35,960 bases of DNA from CAYUCJ01 sp049282265. Its GTDB lineage: Bacteria > Desulfobacterota > DSM-4660 > Desulfatiglandales > Desulfatiglandaceae. Shown here one piece after another: positions 1-7,173 of this stretch (position 1 is its first letter; each line of letters opens with the position of its first letter). The position numbers and the translations under genes were made by a program. The DNA is taken from positions 1-35,960 of the forward strand of contig JBAPTR010000208.1 of assembly GCA_049282265.1 (NCBI GenBank), written 5' to 3'. Under the pieces are notes generated by a model. It had not been told where the DNA came from. It saw only the letters and a list, made by a program, of their open reading frames with translations, and searched no databases.

Positions 1-211
1 AGGCACACCCTATGGCCTTCGGGTCATGGGCCTTGATAAATCCGGCCATGGGCAGGTGGCACACGACACACCCTTCGCGGTGCCCCAACACTTTTGGCAG
101 TTCCTTCAACTCCTTATTGGGTGCGGTGAAAAACCAGACCAAGGAAACGATTGCCGCCACGACCGCCATCATCGCGGGCAAAAGGTTTCTTAATGTTTCC
201 GGCCGGGTCAT
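1..211 (-). CDS. c-type cytochrome, N-terminal part (cut by window edge)
   Basis: The first 70 codons of a minus-strand gene remain; the rest lies outside the window. The start ATG (209-211) overlaps the stop of the cytochrome b gene in an ATGA arrangement, so the two are translationally coupled. Residues about 11-29 form one hydrophobic segment that would be a membrane anchor or uncleaved signal, followed by a CVVCH haem c motif near residue 48. Conserved-looking His and Cys residues continue up to the edge (GCA at the last codons), so more haems may follow. Its position after Rieske and cytochrome b genes suggests that it takes electrons from that complex on the periplasmic side. The number of haems cannot be seen here. 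Confidence 0.8.
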   Translation of the reverse strand, partial: MTRPETLRNLLPAMMAVVAAIVSLVWFFTAPNKELKELPKVLGHREGCVVCHLPMAGFIKAHDPKAIGCA

Positions 212-1128
212 GGCGCACCCCAGGGAACCACCCACTGCCAATCGGCACCCCTGAAAAACCAGCCCATCACGCTAAGGCCCACATAGACTATAAAACCGGC
301 GGCCATTAAACGCTTCAGCATCTTCGAACCCGGCTCTGAAACAAGGGGCAGTATGCACAGGGTGAGAAAAATTGTACCTCCCAACGCAAGAATCCATCCC
401 GGCCGTGAAGTCCAGTGCAGCATTTCCTGAAGTCCAACGAAATACCACGGCCCTTTCACATGGGCTCCCGGCCCCTCCGGCTGAAGAATGGGAAGCCTGA
501 GTGAAGACATTATCATGGAAGATGCCAGGACATAGACCACTGAACGCCACTCCGGCCAAACCCGCCCTGCATGCTCCAGGGTAAAGATCAGGACAAGCAA
601 AGTGGCAGTAGCAATATGGTGCGTATAGATAAGCTGGAGACTATTGGAACTGCCAAGAAGCAAGAACCGCAGGGTATTGCCACCTGTGGGCAGCATGCCC
701 AAAAGGCCCTTTATTACCTGCAGGGCCAGGACGCCCCCCCTGTCCGCCTTCAGCATGAAACCCGAAATCATCAAGAACATGACCAGGGGGACGATAAGTG
801 TCAGCCGTAACCACAAGCCCCTTGAAACTCCCCGCTCGCCGTTCTTCGACAATTGATCTATAAAATGGAATGCAGCCAGTATGAGAAAAAATTGCGAACT
901 CCAGTAGTGTATGGCCCTTATGAAGGTGCCCCCTAGGTTACTTAAGATCATAACCTGCAACGAGTCAGCGGGTCTGTTCACGTCATAGCCAAAGGCCAAC
1001 GCAATGCCGGAACCAATGGCAACAAACAGGGCAGCATGGGTTAGAAGACCTGGCGAGGGAAAGAAGCGACTCCAGGAATTAAAAAATCCCTTGATGAGGG
1101 AGGGTTGTTGATTAGGTGGGGCGTTCAA
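208..1128 (-). CDS. cytochrome b of a Rieske/cytochrome b (bc-type) complex
   Basis: A 306-residue multispanning membrane protein with about seven hydrophobic helices, the size of a fused cytochrome b6 plus subunit IV. Candidate haem b ligands are H74 and H88 (14 apart, helix B) and H171 and H186 (15 apart, helix D); the second spacing is that of cytochrome b6 rather than mitochondrial b. A GPWYFVGLQEM segment in the C-terminal half stands where the quinol-site PEWY-type motif is found in the family. It would oxidise a quinol and pass electrons to the Rieske protein. The start codon is TTG (1126-1128), overlapping the end of the Rieske gene by 17 nt; no better in-frame start is visible, so the exact N-terminus is uncertain. 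Transcribed from the promoter at 1541-1568. Confidence 0.88.
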   Translation of the reverse strand: MNAPPNQQPSLIKGFFNSWSRFFPSPGLLTHAALFVAIGSGIALAFGYDVNRPADSLQVMILSNLGGTFIRAIHYWSSQFFLILAAFHFIDQLSKNGERGVSRGLWLRLTLIVPLVMFLMISGFMLKADRGGVLALQVIKGLLGMLPTGGNTLRFLLLGSSNSLQLIYTHHIATATLLVLIFTLEHAGRVWPEWRSVVYVLASSMIMSSLRLPILQPEGPGAHVKGPWYFVGLQEMLHWTSRPGWILALGGTIFLTLCILPLVSEPGSKMLKRLMAAGFIVYVGLSVMGWFFRGADWQWVVPWGAP

Positions 1129-1513
1129 TAATCAGACTCTTTTCCTTTGAATCGATATGGTGGCGCAAGCGAGCAAGATCATAAGTCGCAGGACCGCTCA
1201 AGACCCTCCCATTTATAGAGTACTTGGACCCATGGCAGGGGCAGACAAGTTTATCCCCCTGCCTTCTGTCCACGATGCATCCCAAGTGACTGCAACGAGC
1301 AGACATTGTTATATAATTGTTCCCATCACGGTTTACAATAATGTCCTCGTGAAACGTCACTCCCTGTGGCAGGTCCAAGGGCAACCGCTTCGGATTCTCC
1401 TCACTCCTCATGCGGTACAGTCGTCCCTTAACCATGGAACCGAAAAACAGTGCCAGGAGCGCAAGCAGTCCACTTCCAATCCATTGCAGGAATTTCCGTC
1501 TTCCGTTATTCAT
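1112..1513 (-). CDS. Rieske [2Fe-2S] protein with Tat-type signal
   Basis: 133 residues. The N-terminus carries a twin-arginine type signal (GRRKFLQ followed by a hydrophobic stretch with GSGLLALLALFF), usual for Rieske proteins, which are exported folded and stay anchored by this helix. The two cluster motifs CSHLGC and CPCHGS are intact and give the two Cys and two His ligands of a high-potential [2Fe-2S] centre. Start ATG at 1511-1513 is preferred over an in-frame TTG at 1559-1561 because the predicted promoter -10 box lies at 1541-1546, downstream of that TTG, and an AAAGG stretch sits just upstream of the ATG. It works with the cytochrome b and c genes that follow as a quinol:cytochrome c oxidoreductase. 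Such complexes are not universal in sulfate reducers. Confidence 0.9.
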   Translation of the reverse strand: MNNGRRKFLQWIGSGLLALLALFFGSMVKGRLYRMRSEENPKRLPLDLPQGVTFHEDIIVNRDGNNYITMSARCSHLGCIVDRRQGDKLVCPCHGSKYSINGRVLSGPATYDLARLRHHIDSKEKSLIIERPT

Positions 1514-1540
1514 ATCAAGAAAGCCTTTCACGCCTGGACC

Positions 1541-1568
1541 ATTATAAAGCCTCTTATGCAATTGTCCA
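1541..1568 (-). promoter_or_regulatory. sigma-70 type promoter of the Rieske/cytochrome b operon
   Basis: On the minus strand TGGACA (1568-1563), 16 nt, then a perfect TATAAT (1546-1541). Transcription would start near 1534, leaving a leader of about 20 nt before the ATG at 1513. Confidence 0.6.
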
Positions 1569-1621
1569 GTTGATATGACCCTTTCAGAACGAGTATTTTC
1601 TTAACAACGGCGAGGTCTTGC

Positions 1622-1647
1622 AAAAAAGCACGGTGACTTCATCACCG
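1622..1647 (-). terminator. intrinsic terminator-like hairpin
   Basis: Minus strand: CGGTGA / TCACCG stem (1647-1631) with a 5-nt loop, followed after TGC by six T (1627-1622). It lies between the end of the long Hdr operon and the Rieske promoter, in a 356-nt stretch (1514-1869) where I see no gene. It resembles the hairpin at 1797-1826 in stem, loop and downstream bases, as if duplicated. It may be a second safety terminator or end a short unknown transcript. Confidence 0.5.
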
Positions 1648-1796
1648 GGAAAAAGGAGGGCGGCTTTAAAGGTGCAATACTCTGTGGACACATGGTCCGA
1701 AGGGATTGGTCAGGGGTTATTCTTGTTTTTCTTAAAGGGCCTTTTCAACTTGTTCGTTTGTCCAACGGATATGGAACGCCCGATTCCACACCCTTC

Positions 1797-1826
1797 AAAA
1801 AAAATCCCAGTGAGTTCATCACTGGG
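1797..1826 (-). terminator. intrinsic terminator of the Hdr/TusA/DsrE operon
   Basis: Minus strand: perfect 8-bp stem CCCAGTGA / TCACTGGG (1826-1806) with a 5-nt loop, one A, then eight T (1804-1797). It begins 44 nt after the stop codon of the last gene of the operon (1870-2133). Confidence 0.85.
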
Positions 1827-1869
1827 AAGAGGTAACCCGGCCTTGTGTTACAAAGACCGTCCGGTTGGA

Positions 1870-2133
1870 TTAATCCCCATCGGTGTAGAGTTCACCCTCG
1901 GGGATCTTTTCACCCGGCCGCCAGGTTGAGAAGGACGATGTCGAAATAAAATCTCCTTTCTTAGCCGTTCCATCCACCCATACGATCCGGGTATGGCATT
2001 CCCAGACCCTTCGCTCAAGGGTTTTTTGGCGTTCCTCCAAGGCCTTTTCGGCCTCCTCTCTCGTCTCATGAACGGAAAAAACTTCTTTTGCCTTTTTGTT
2101 GGGTTCGCGTTCGTCATAAATGAGTGCATACAT
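1870..2133 (-). CDS. small conserved-looking protein of unknown function, last gene of the Hdr operon
   Basis: 87 residues, soluble, no signal or membrane segment. The N-terminal half (starting MYALIYDE) looks like a beta strand followed by a charged helix rich in Glu, Lys and Arg (residues about 21-42); the C-terminal half has a VWECHTRIVWVDG stretch. I do not recognise the family. A longer open frame extends upstream to 2352, but the start at 2133 is preferred because a very strong Shine-Dalgarno sequence (AAAGGAGGT, 2141-2149) precedes it and the upstream part would overlap the preceding gene. A terminator follows at 1797-1826, so this closes the operon. The ribosome site shares a 10-nt complementarity with the small RNA candidate at 11968-12065. 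Confidence 0.7.
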   Translation of the reverse strand: MYALIYDEREPNKKAKEVFSVHETREEAEKALEERQKTLERRVWECHTRIVWVDGTAKKGDFISTSSFSTWRPGEKIPEGELYTDGD

Positions 2134-2218
2134 GAGAGATACCTCCTTTCCTGCTTTTGGCCTAAAAACCGAAAAAGCGGATGGTTCTTTATGGCTCAGG
2201 ACGAGATTCATCCGAACA

Positions 2219-2917
2219 TCACTCAAAAAATCGCTGTTCACAACGGATTGAAGCCTCACCAAAAGCCTTGTACAGCTCCTTGAGCCTCGCGTTTGCGACC
2301 TCCATTTGACCTTCTTTTTCCTGCGCCTCCCTGTCTGTCTGATAGCAGGCAAAACACCTCTGGAAATTATGCTTTTTCCCGAGCGCGTCGGCCGTAAAAT
2401 TGACCGTCAGAAAAGTCTGTGAATTCTCCTGATTTGCAAAGTGCTCCACTGCGGGAACATATTCCAGAATAAGATCAACCGATACCTCGGTACCCTCCCT
2501 CGTCATGTGGATATAATCATCCATGGTCAATGTCAAGTCGTGTTCTTCCTTGTAACCGTCAAATTTGACCAGCATGTCTTCCAGGGTGAACAGCCTCTCT
2601 TCCACCTTGATGCCTGCCCCTTTTAACGAATGATAATCTCTTTCGAGATAGCGGTTTGCGATCATGACCGCCTGTGATACGTGAGGGCAGAGATTGTGAG
2701 GGCATCCGCGCGCGTAGCATTTCCTGAAGGAATAGGGCCTTCCGTCTATTTCCCCTTCGAAATTACAGAAAAAGACATGGGCCTGGAAGGCGTTATTCCG
2801 GTGTATAAAATCCACGGGAATCACATGGAAGCTTGCGTTGCATGTTACCTTGGAACCTTTCTCTTTGCAAGAGACAAGTTCGGCGATACGATGTATTGAT
2901 GTTCTCGGCTCGGACAT
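2219..2917 (-). CDS. cysteine-rich protein of unknown function in the Hdr operon
   Basis: 232 residues, soluble, nine Cys. The clearest motif is C67, C72 and C77 in the segment CYARGCPHNLCPHV, with two His directly beside Cys-Pro, followed by an alpha-helical segment; C51 lies before it and a CFAC pair (C188, C191) lies near the C-terminus. Such spacing (C-x4-C-x4-C plus one more Cys) could bind an iron-sulfur cluster or zinc; it is not a standard ferredoxin motif. I do not recognise the family. The start ATG (2915-2917) has GAGGT upstream. It sits between DsrE and the small terminal gene, in the same direction and before the terminator, so it probably serves the same pathway. Confidence 0.75.
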   Translation of the reverse strand: MSEPRTSIHRIAELVSCKEKGSKVTCNASFHVIPVDFIHRNNAFQAHVFFCNFEGEIDGRPYSFRKCYARGCPHNLCPHVSQAVMIANRYLERDYHSLKGAGIKVEERLFTLEDMLVKFDGYKEEHDLTLTMDDYIHMTREGTEVSVDLILEYVPAVEHFANQENSQTFLTVNFTADALGKKHNFQRCFACYQTDREAQEKEGQMEVANARLKELYKAFGEASIRCEQRFFE

Positions 2918-3034
2918 ATGGATACCTCATTTAATTGTCCGCGGGGTCTCCTTAATGCCTCTGTCTGTCTTCGGGTTGCCAGGGTCTTACTTCTTGAGCA
3001 CCTCGAATTCCCCGCGTATAAGCAATGGCCTCTT

Positions 3035-3406
3035 TTAATAGACCAGAGAAGCACTCGATTCGAGCAAGGCCTCGGTCAGCTTCGCGGCAGCCATGATTTC
3101 CGCCCCTTCGATCAGATCAGACTCCAGGATTTTTCTTTCCTTGATACAGGGCGTACACACCCAAAGCTTACCCCCCAGTTCCCTGAAATTGTCCACCAGT
3201 TCCTTTAAAGGGGGAAGGCCCGCTGCGAAGACATTCTCCATGACCCCTTTTTTTGCCAGATAAACACCGGTACTCTGAAGGGCCACTATGACCTCCACGT
3301 CCATGGCCAGTGCTGCCACTCCCAGCACGAACGGCAACGAGGCCCGTTCCGGATCCTCTCCGGCGTGCGTTGCGATATAGAGCACCATTTCTTTCTTTTC
3401 TGTCAT
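3035..3406 (-). CDS. DsrE-family sulfur-transfer-type protein
   Basis: 123 residues with the DsrE/DsrF-like fold pattern: strand (MVLYIATHAG), helix, a second strand (DVEVIVALQSTGVYL) and a C-terminal CTPCIKER motif (C84, C87) where the family carries its reactive cysteine. Members bind persulfide sulfur and exchange it with TusA. Two TusA-family genes and Hdr-like subunits are in the same operon, which supports a role in feeding or removing protein-bound sulfur. Upstream (3426-3459) is a palindrome, so translation or stability of this part of the mRNA may be set separately. Which DsrE subgroup it belongs to cannot be told by eye. Confidence 0.82.
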   Translation of the reverse strand: MTEKKEMVLYIATHAGEDPERASLPFVLGVAALAMDVEVIVALQSTGVYLAKKGVMENVFAAGLPPLKELVDNFRELGGKLWVCTPCIKERKILESDLIEGAEIMAAAKLTEALLESSASLVY

Positions 3407-3425
3407 AATTTTTCTCCTCTCATTT

Positions 3426-3459
3426 CAAGTTTGATGACTTTACAAAGTCATCAAGTTTG
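3426..3459. repeat. near-perfect palindrome between the CCG-protein and DsrE genes
   Basis: Arms TTGATGACTTT (3431-3441) and AAAGTCATCAA (3444-3454) are exact inverted repeats separated by AC, and the match extends outward to 3426 and 3459 with two mismatches. It has no T-run on either strand, so it is not a typical terminator. It may be an mRNA hairpin inside the operon or a protein-binding site. Confidence 0.6.
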
Positions 3460-3477
3460 TTTTCCGTGCCAATATAT

Positions 3478-4416
3478 TCAAAGTGTATGACGCGCAATCA
3501 ACGACGACAAATCTTCCACGTCTGCTCCCGACTTTCTCAGATTGCCGAGACAAATAGGACACATGGCCACAATTTGTTGTCCTGTGGAACGAAGTTCGTC
3601 CACCCTTCTCTCCATGACTTCCTTCGACAAAGCAGGAGAAATGGACTCGGCAGGACCTCCGCAGCAACTGGTAAACGTCCCGGAATTCCGTACCTCGTCA
3701 ACCGTCACGCCCATATTGGCCAAGACGTTTCTGGGTGCATCGGAGAGCTCCAGGTACCTGCCATAAAAGCAGGGATCATGGAGGGTCACGTGCAACCCGT
3801 CCTTTCCATTATTGGACTTCAGGTTGAGGACTTCGAAGTATGCCTTTACCTCAAAGGTTTCTCCCGTATATTTCGGGTAAAGCACCTTCAAGGCGTACGT
3901 GCTGTGGGGATCCACGGTAATAATCTTTTTCACCCCTGCCTTCTTCAGTTTTCCTGCAACATATTTTGCATGTTTCACAAACCCTTCCTGATCGCCCAGA
4001 TCATACAACAGGATGCCGCTGTAGTCATCCAATTTCGGTTTGTAGCAAAAATCCACGTTGGACTTGGTGAGCATCGTGGCTATGTTCTTGAGAATCCGGT
4101 TTGCCCTGATTTTCTCTTTCCTTGGGGTCATCATGGCAAGGCCGATGCCCGAAAGCCTGCTTGGCTGATACTTGGCAAACCTGCTCAGGATACCGCCCAG
4201 TTTGGTATCTTCGTATTTTTCCAGAAACTGGGTAGACTTTTCAATATACGGGTTGAACTGATACATCAGGCCGGTGAAGAGCAGGGCATCACCCTTTGAG
4301 CGAAGGGGCATCTTTTTCCACCAGGTATTGTCCAGGCTTTTGGGAATGCCGAAGGGCCCTCTCGTCTTTCTCACATTGGCGGCAACTGCATCTATGATAT
4401 CTTTCGGGTTATACAT
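3478..4416 (-). CDS. HdrB-like protein with one intact CCG (cysteine-rich) domain
   Basis: 312 residues, soluble. The C-terminal half holds a complete CCG domain: C216 (HDPCFYGR), C251-C252 (SCCGGP) and C286, C289 (CPICLGN), the pattern that binds a non-cubane [4Fe-4S] cluster in HdrB. The N-terminal half appears to descend from a first CCG domain but has lost its cysteines (FTGLMYQFNPY where a GC is expected; only C124 remains). One active cluster is thus likely rather than the two of methanogen HdrB. The start at 4416 has GGAGG eight bases upstream, and the gene follows HdrC with a 1-nt gap, the usual HdrC-HdrB coupling. Role inferred: terminal disulfide or persulfide site of the Hdr-like complex. 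A longer frame from 4443 is less likely because it overlaps HdrC. Confidence 0.85.
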   Translation of the reverse strand: MYNPKDIIDAVAANVRKTRGPFGIPKSLDNTWWKKMPLRSKGDALLFTGLMYQFNPYIEKSTQFLEKYEDTKLGGILSRFAKYQPSRLSGIGLAMMTPRKEKIRANRILKNIATMLTKSNVDFCYKPKLDDYSGILLYDLGDQEGFVKHAKYVAGKLKKAGVKKIITVDPHSTYALKVLYPKYTGETFEVKAYFEVLNLKSNNGKDGLHVTLHDPCFYGRYLELSDAPRNVLANMGVTVDEVRNSGTFTSCCGGPAESISPALSKEVMERRVDELRSTGQQIVAMCPICLGNLRKSGADVEDLSSLIARHTL

Positions 4417-4417
4417 C

Positions 4418-4720
4418 TCAGGACCTCCTCCACTGGTCGACAACGTATCGTTTGAGACCGAGGATCACCTCGCCGGGATCAGCCTCACGCGGGCAGGTCT
4501 TTGTGCAAAGACCACAATGGAGGCACCGCCAGAGTTCTTCAGGTTTTTCAAGAATACGTTCCTTGGCGCCCAACTGGATGTAGCGGACCATCCTCCTGGG
4601 AAAATGTTCATAAATAAGTGGGCATATGGCAGCACAGGTACCACAATTGAAACAATCAAGGGCTGTATCAACACCAAACCGGTCCAGCTCTTGGGCAAAT
4701 CCCGGGTCAACAACAGTCAT
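4418..4720 (-). CDS. HdrC-like protein, two [4Fe-4S] clusters
   Basis: 100 residues with two ferredoxin motifs: C23, C26, C29, C33 (CFNCGTCAAICP) and C66, C69, C72, C76 (CLHCGLCTKTCPREADPGE). The tail after the second motif is typical of HdrC and GlpC-like electron-transfer subunits. It has no membrane helices, unlike QmoC and DsrM-type partners, so it would link HdrA to the HdrB-like protein in the cytoplasm. Start ATG at 4718-4720 has a GGAGG 7-8 nt upstream. Separated by about 110 nt from the upstream winged-helix-like gene; no promoter is evident in that gap. Confidence 0.9.
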   Translation of the reverse strand: MTVVDPGFAQELDRFGVDTALDCFNCGTCAAICPLIYEHFPRRMVRYIQLGAKERILEKPEELWRCLHCGLCTKTCPREADPGEVILGLKRYVVDQWRRS

Positions 4721-4829
4721 TATCCAACCTCCTCGAAGGATTCAGGAAATCTCTTTTTTGACAGGATGAACAGCATTGACTTGGTTTTAACTTATCTATC
4801 CTGCCAAATAATCCGCACTCCGGAATCCA

Positions 4830-5147
4830 TTAGGACTCTTCTTGAACAGGGGTCTCTGCTGAGAGTTTGTACCGGAAATAACCCCCGTCCTTATCTCCCT
4901 CCAAGATCTCCCCGTATTTCTTTAATGTAGCAAGGTACCAAAACACCTGTGCTGACGGCATGTTCGTTTGCTCGACGATGGCAGGCACGGTTGCCCCATC
5001 ACCGGTTATTATCGCCTTTATTTCCTTTATCGCCTTATTGTGCTCCTTCATTCTTGCCGAGGCAGCTGCGATATGCTTCTTGCGAGCCTTTCGGAGCGCC
5101 TTCATGGCTTCTTTCCGCGCATCCTTGTCAGCAGTATTCTCCGTCAT
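4830..5147 (-). CDS. small basic winged-helix-like protein of unknown role
   Basis: 105 residues. The N-terminal 45 residues are a long Lys/Arg/Ala-rich helix. The rest resembles a winged helix: a helix (TVPAIVEQTNMP), a recognition-like helix (SAQVFWYLATLKKYGEI) and a strand pair ending in GGYFRYKL. It could bind DNA or be a structural adaptor. Start 5147 is chosen because AGAGG stands 5 nt before it; the alternative at 5171 lacks a ribosome site. It lies between HdrA and HdrC in the same direction. A regulator inside the operon it would control is plausible, but nothing in the sequence proves DNA binding. Confidence 0.65.
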   Translation of the reverse strand: MTENTADKDARKEAMKALRKARKKHIAAASARMKEHNKAIKEIKAIITGDGATVPAIVEQTNMPSAQVFWYLATLKKYGEILEGDKDGGYFRYKLSAETPVQEES

Positions 5148-5204
5148 GGGAACCTCTCTCATATTTTCCAAAGGATATCCGACAATGCTATTTCAAAATG
5201 ACAC

Positions 5205-7133
5205 TTACGCCACCAGTTCATCAGCGACGATCATGTCCACCATGTCTTCATATTCCAGCAACGTCCAGCCCTTGATATCGATGGCGTTCTCGGGGCATAC
5301 CGCTACGCAGGCCCCGCACCCCAGGCAAACGGCGGCAAAAACCTGGGCCCGTTGTACTTTCTCTCCCTCCACCAGCATTTCAACCATGTTGAGGGCCCCT
5401 TCCGCCAGGCATGCCTCAACACAAACGCCGTGTCCCTTGCATTTCTGGAGGTCGACCTCCGCGACAAATGGATCCAGCTCTACAAAACCCTTTCCAAGCA
5501 TGACAGCCGTCTTAACCGCCGCAGCGCCCGCCGCGTTGCATGTCTCCCCCACATCCATCGGGGCCTGACATGTCCCCGCAAGCAGAAGCCCTGTGATGGA
5601 CAATTCAACAGGGCGCAATTTGGGATGAACCTCGAGGAGAAACCGATCGGTTCCCACCGGCAATTTCATCATGTCCACCAGATCAGGAATGGGAGTCGGC
5701 TCCATGCCTACAGCAAGGACAACCAGGTCGGCAGGAACTTCGACTTCCTCGTCGAATGTCAAGGTATCCTTCACTTTTACCATCAGGGGATACCCTTCAG
5801 CCGTGCCGTTCCCTGTTACCACGGGAGGTTCCTCGGGCAGAAACCGCAGGAACACGACACCATTGTCCGAGGCATCGTTATAGAGCTCTTCCTGTCCTCT
5901 CCCATATGTCCTGATGTCGCGGTAAAACTCATAGATCCTCGTCTCCGGGTAGGTCTGACGTATGGCATTTGCCGCATTGATTGTTGCCGTGCAGCATGTC
6001 CTCGAACAGTACTCGTTCAGGTTGCCGGACTCGTCCGGTTCGTGGATACCCGGGATATGCCTGCTTCCTACGCAATGAATCATGGCAATGCTTCGAATTT
6101 TCCGACCGTCTATTTTGAGAGCCTTTCCTTCTTTCCGGTTTTCTGCCAGGATTCGTATGAATTCCGGCAGGGTGACGACCTCTTTATGTTCCCCGAATCC
6201 ATATTCTCCCGTCCTGGGCTGATAGGGTTCGAAACCGGTGGCGAGCACAACCGTTCCTGTCTCTATTTTGACTTCCTCTTCTTTTTCCGGAATCGCGCCG
6301 GGATACACTCCGATAAATGGCACAAATTCACCGGCTGCCTTCCCGGATTCCTTCACCGATTCAAGCCTTTTTCGATCTTCTTCTGAGAGGGAATCCGTTG
6401 TCTTGACCTTGAGACTAAAATTGCCCACATACCCGTCAAAACCGACAACCCGGGCGCAGGTATATACGGTAATGACGGGATCATCCAAGACGGCAGCTGC
6501 AAGCGCTGAGACAACGCCGGAAGCCTTTTCTCCGGTAGGAGCCAGTCTATCGAGTTGTGCGGTCCTTCCGCCCAGAAAGGGAGACTTCTCTATCAACACC
6601 ACCTCAATCCCCCGGTCCGAGAGATCTTTCGCCGCCTTGAGCCCCCCAACACCACCACCAATAATGGTGGCATGCTTTTTCGCATCAACCCTAATGGGTT
6701 CAAGCGGCTTGAGATTTCTTGCCTTGCCCACCGCGGCCGCTACCAGGCGCGTCGCCTTATCAGTCGCGCTCTGTCCATCGTGGACCCAACTCACCTGCTC
6801 CCGAATATTGGCATGCTCGTAAACATATGGATTGGCCCCTGCCCTGGATATGGCTCGCCGGAACGTCATCTCATGGAGACTCGGGGCGCAGGATGCCACC
6901 ACCACTCTGTTTATTTTTCCACTCTTGAGATCCTCCGCGATCATGTCCTGCCCGGGATCCGAACACATGAACTCATTCCTGCGCGCCACAACCACGCCGG
7001 GAATCTTTTCAGCTCGTTGCCGAACAGTTTCTACATCCACATGATCGGAAATATTACCTCCGCAGTGACAGACATAAATCCCGACTTTCTCCTCGGTTTT
7101 TCCCTGATTTTCGTTCTTGTTTCCCTCTGTCAT
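5205..7133 (-). CDS. hdrA: HdrA-like FAD/iron-sulfur electron-transfer subunit
   Basis: 642 residues. Order: N-terminal HdrA domain with C22 and C24 (CHCGG), C57 and C82; FAD-binding GGGVGG at 159-164; CVGSR and YCSRTCC (C354, C376, C380, C381); and a C-terminal two-cluster ferredoxin domain. The last motif (C603, C606, C609, C613) is canonical; the first reads C565, H568, C571, C575, with His replacing the second Cys. The usual CxxC next to the flavin region and the ferredoxin insert of full HdrA are absent here (LAPTGEKASG at 197-206) but are present in the neighbouring QmoA-like protein, so the two look complementary. In the family HdrA carries the flavin that can bifurcate electrons. Start 7133 follows GGAG at 8 nt; an upstream frame to 7199 overlaps the preceding gene. 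Confidence 0.9.
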   Translation of the reverse strand: MTEGNKNENQGKTEEKVGIYVCHCGGNISDHVDVETVRQRAEKIPGVVVARRNEFMCSDPGQDMIAEDLKSGKINRVVVASCAPSLHEMTFRRAISRAGANPYVYEHANIREQVSWVHDGQSATDKATRLVAAAVGKARNLKPLEPIRVDAKKHATIIGGGVGGLKAAKDLSDRGIEVVLIEKSPFLGGRTAQLDRLAPTGEKASGVVSALAAAVLDDPVITVYTCARVVGFDGYVGNFSLKVKTTDSLSEEDRKRLESVKESGKAAGEFVPFIGVYPGAIPEKEEEVKIETGTVVLATGFEPYQPRTGEYGFGEHKEVVTLPEFIRILAENRKEGKALKIDGRKIRSIAMIHCVGSRHIPGIHEPDESGNLNEYCSRTCCTATINAANAIRQTYPETRIYEFYRDIRTYGRGQEELYNDASDNGVVFLRFLPEEPPVVTGNGTAEGYPLMVKVKDTLTFDEEVEVPADLVVLAVGMEPTPIPDLVDMMKLPVGTDRFLLEVHPKLRPVELSITGLLLAGTCQAPMDVGETCNAAGAAAVKTAVMLGKGFVELDPFVAEVDLQKCKGHGVCVEACLAEGALNMVEMLVEGEKVQRAQVFAAVCLGCGACVAVCPENAIDIKGWTLLEYEDMVDMIVADELVA

Positions 7134-7173
7134 TATCCAAACTCCACATCGGTTCACGACACTGAAATATGTT

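Noticed and set aside
1514..1561. TTG start 48 nt upstream of the Rieske ATG
   Set aside because: It lies upstream of the predicted -10 box and would add residues before the Tat signal.
3457..4299. 280-residue plus-strand frame opposite the HdrB-like gene
   Set aside because: No recognisable domain; conserved CCG motifs are on the minus strand.
5352..6386. 344-residue plus-strand frame opposite HdrA
   Set aside because: HdrA motifs occupy the minus strand in full; no promoter or ribosome site supports the other frame.
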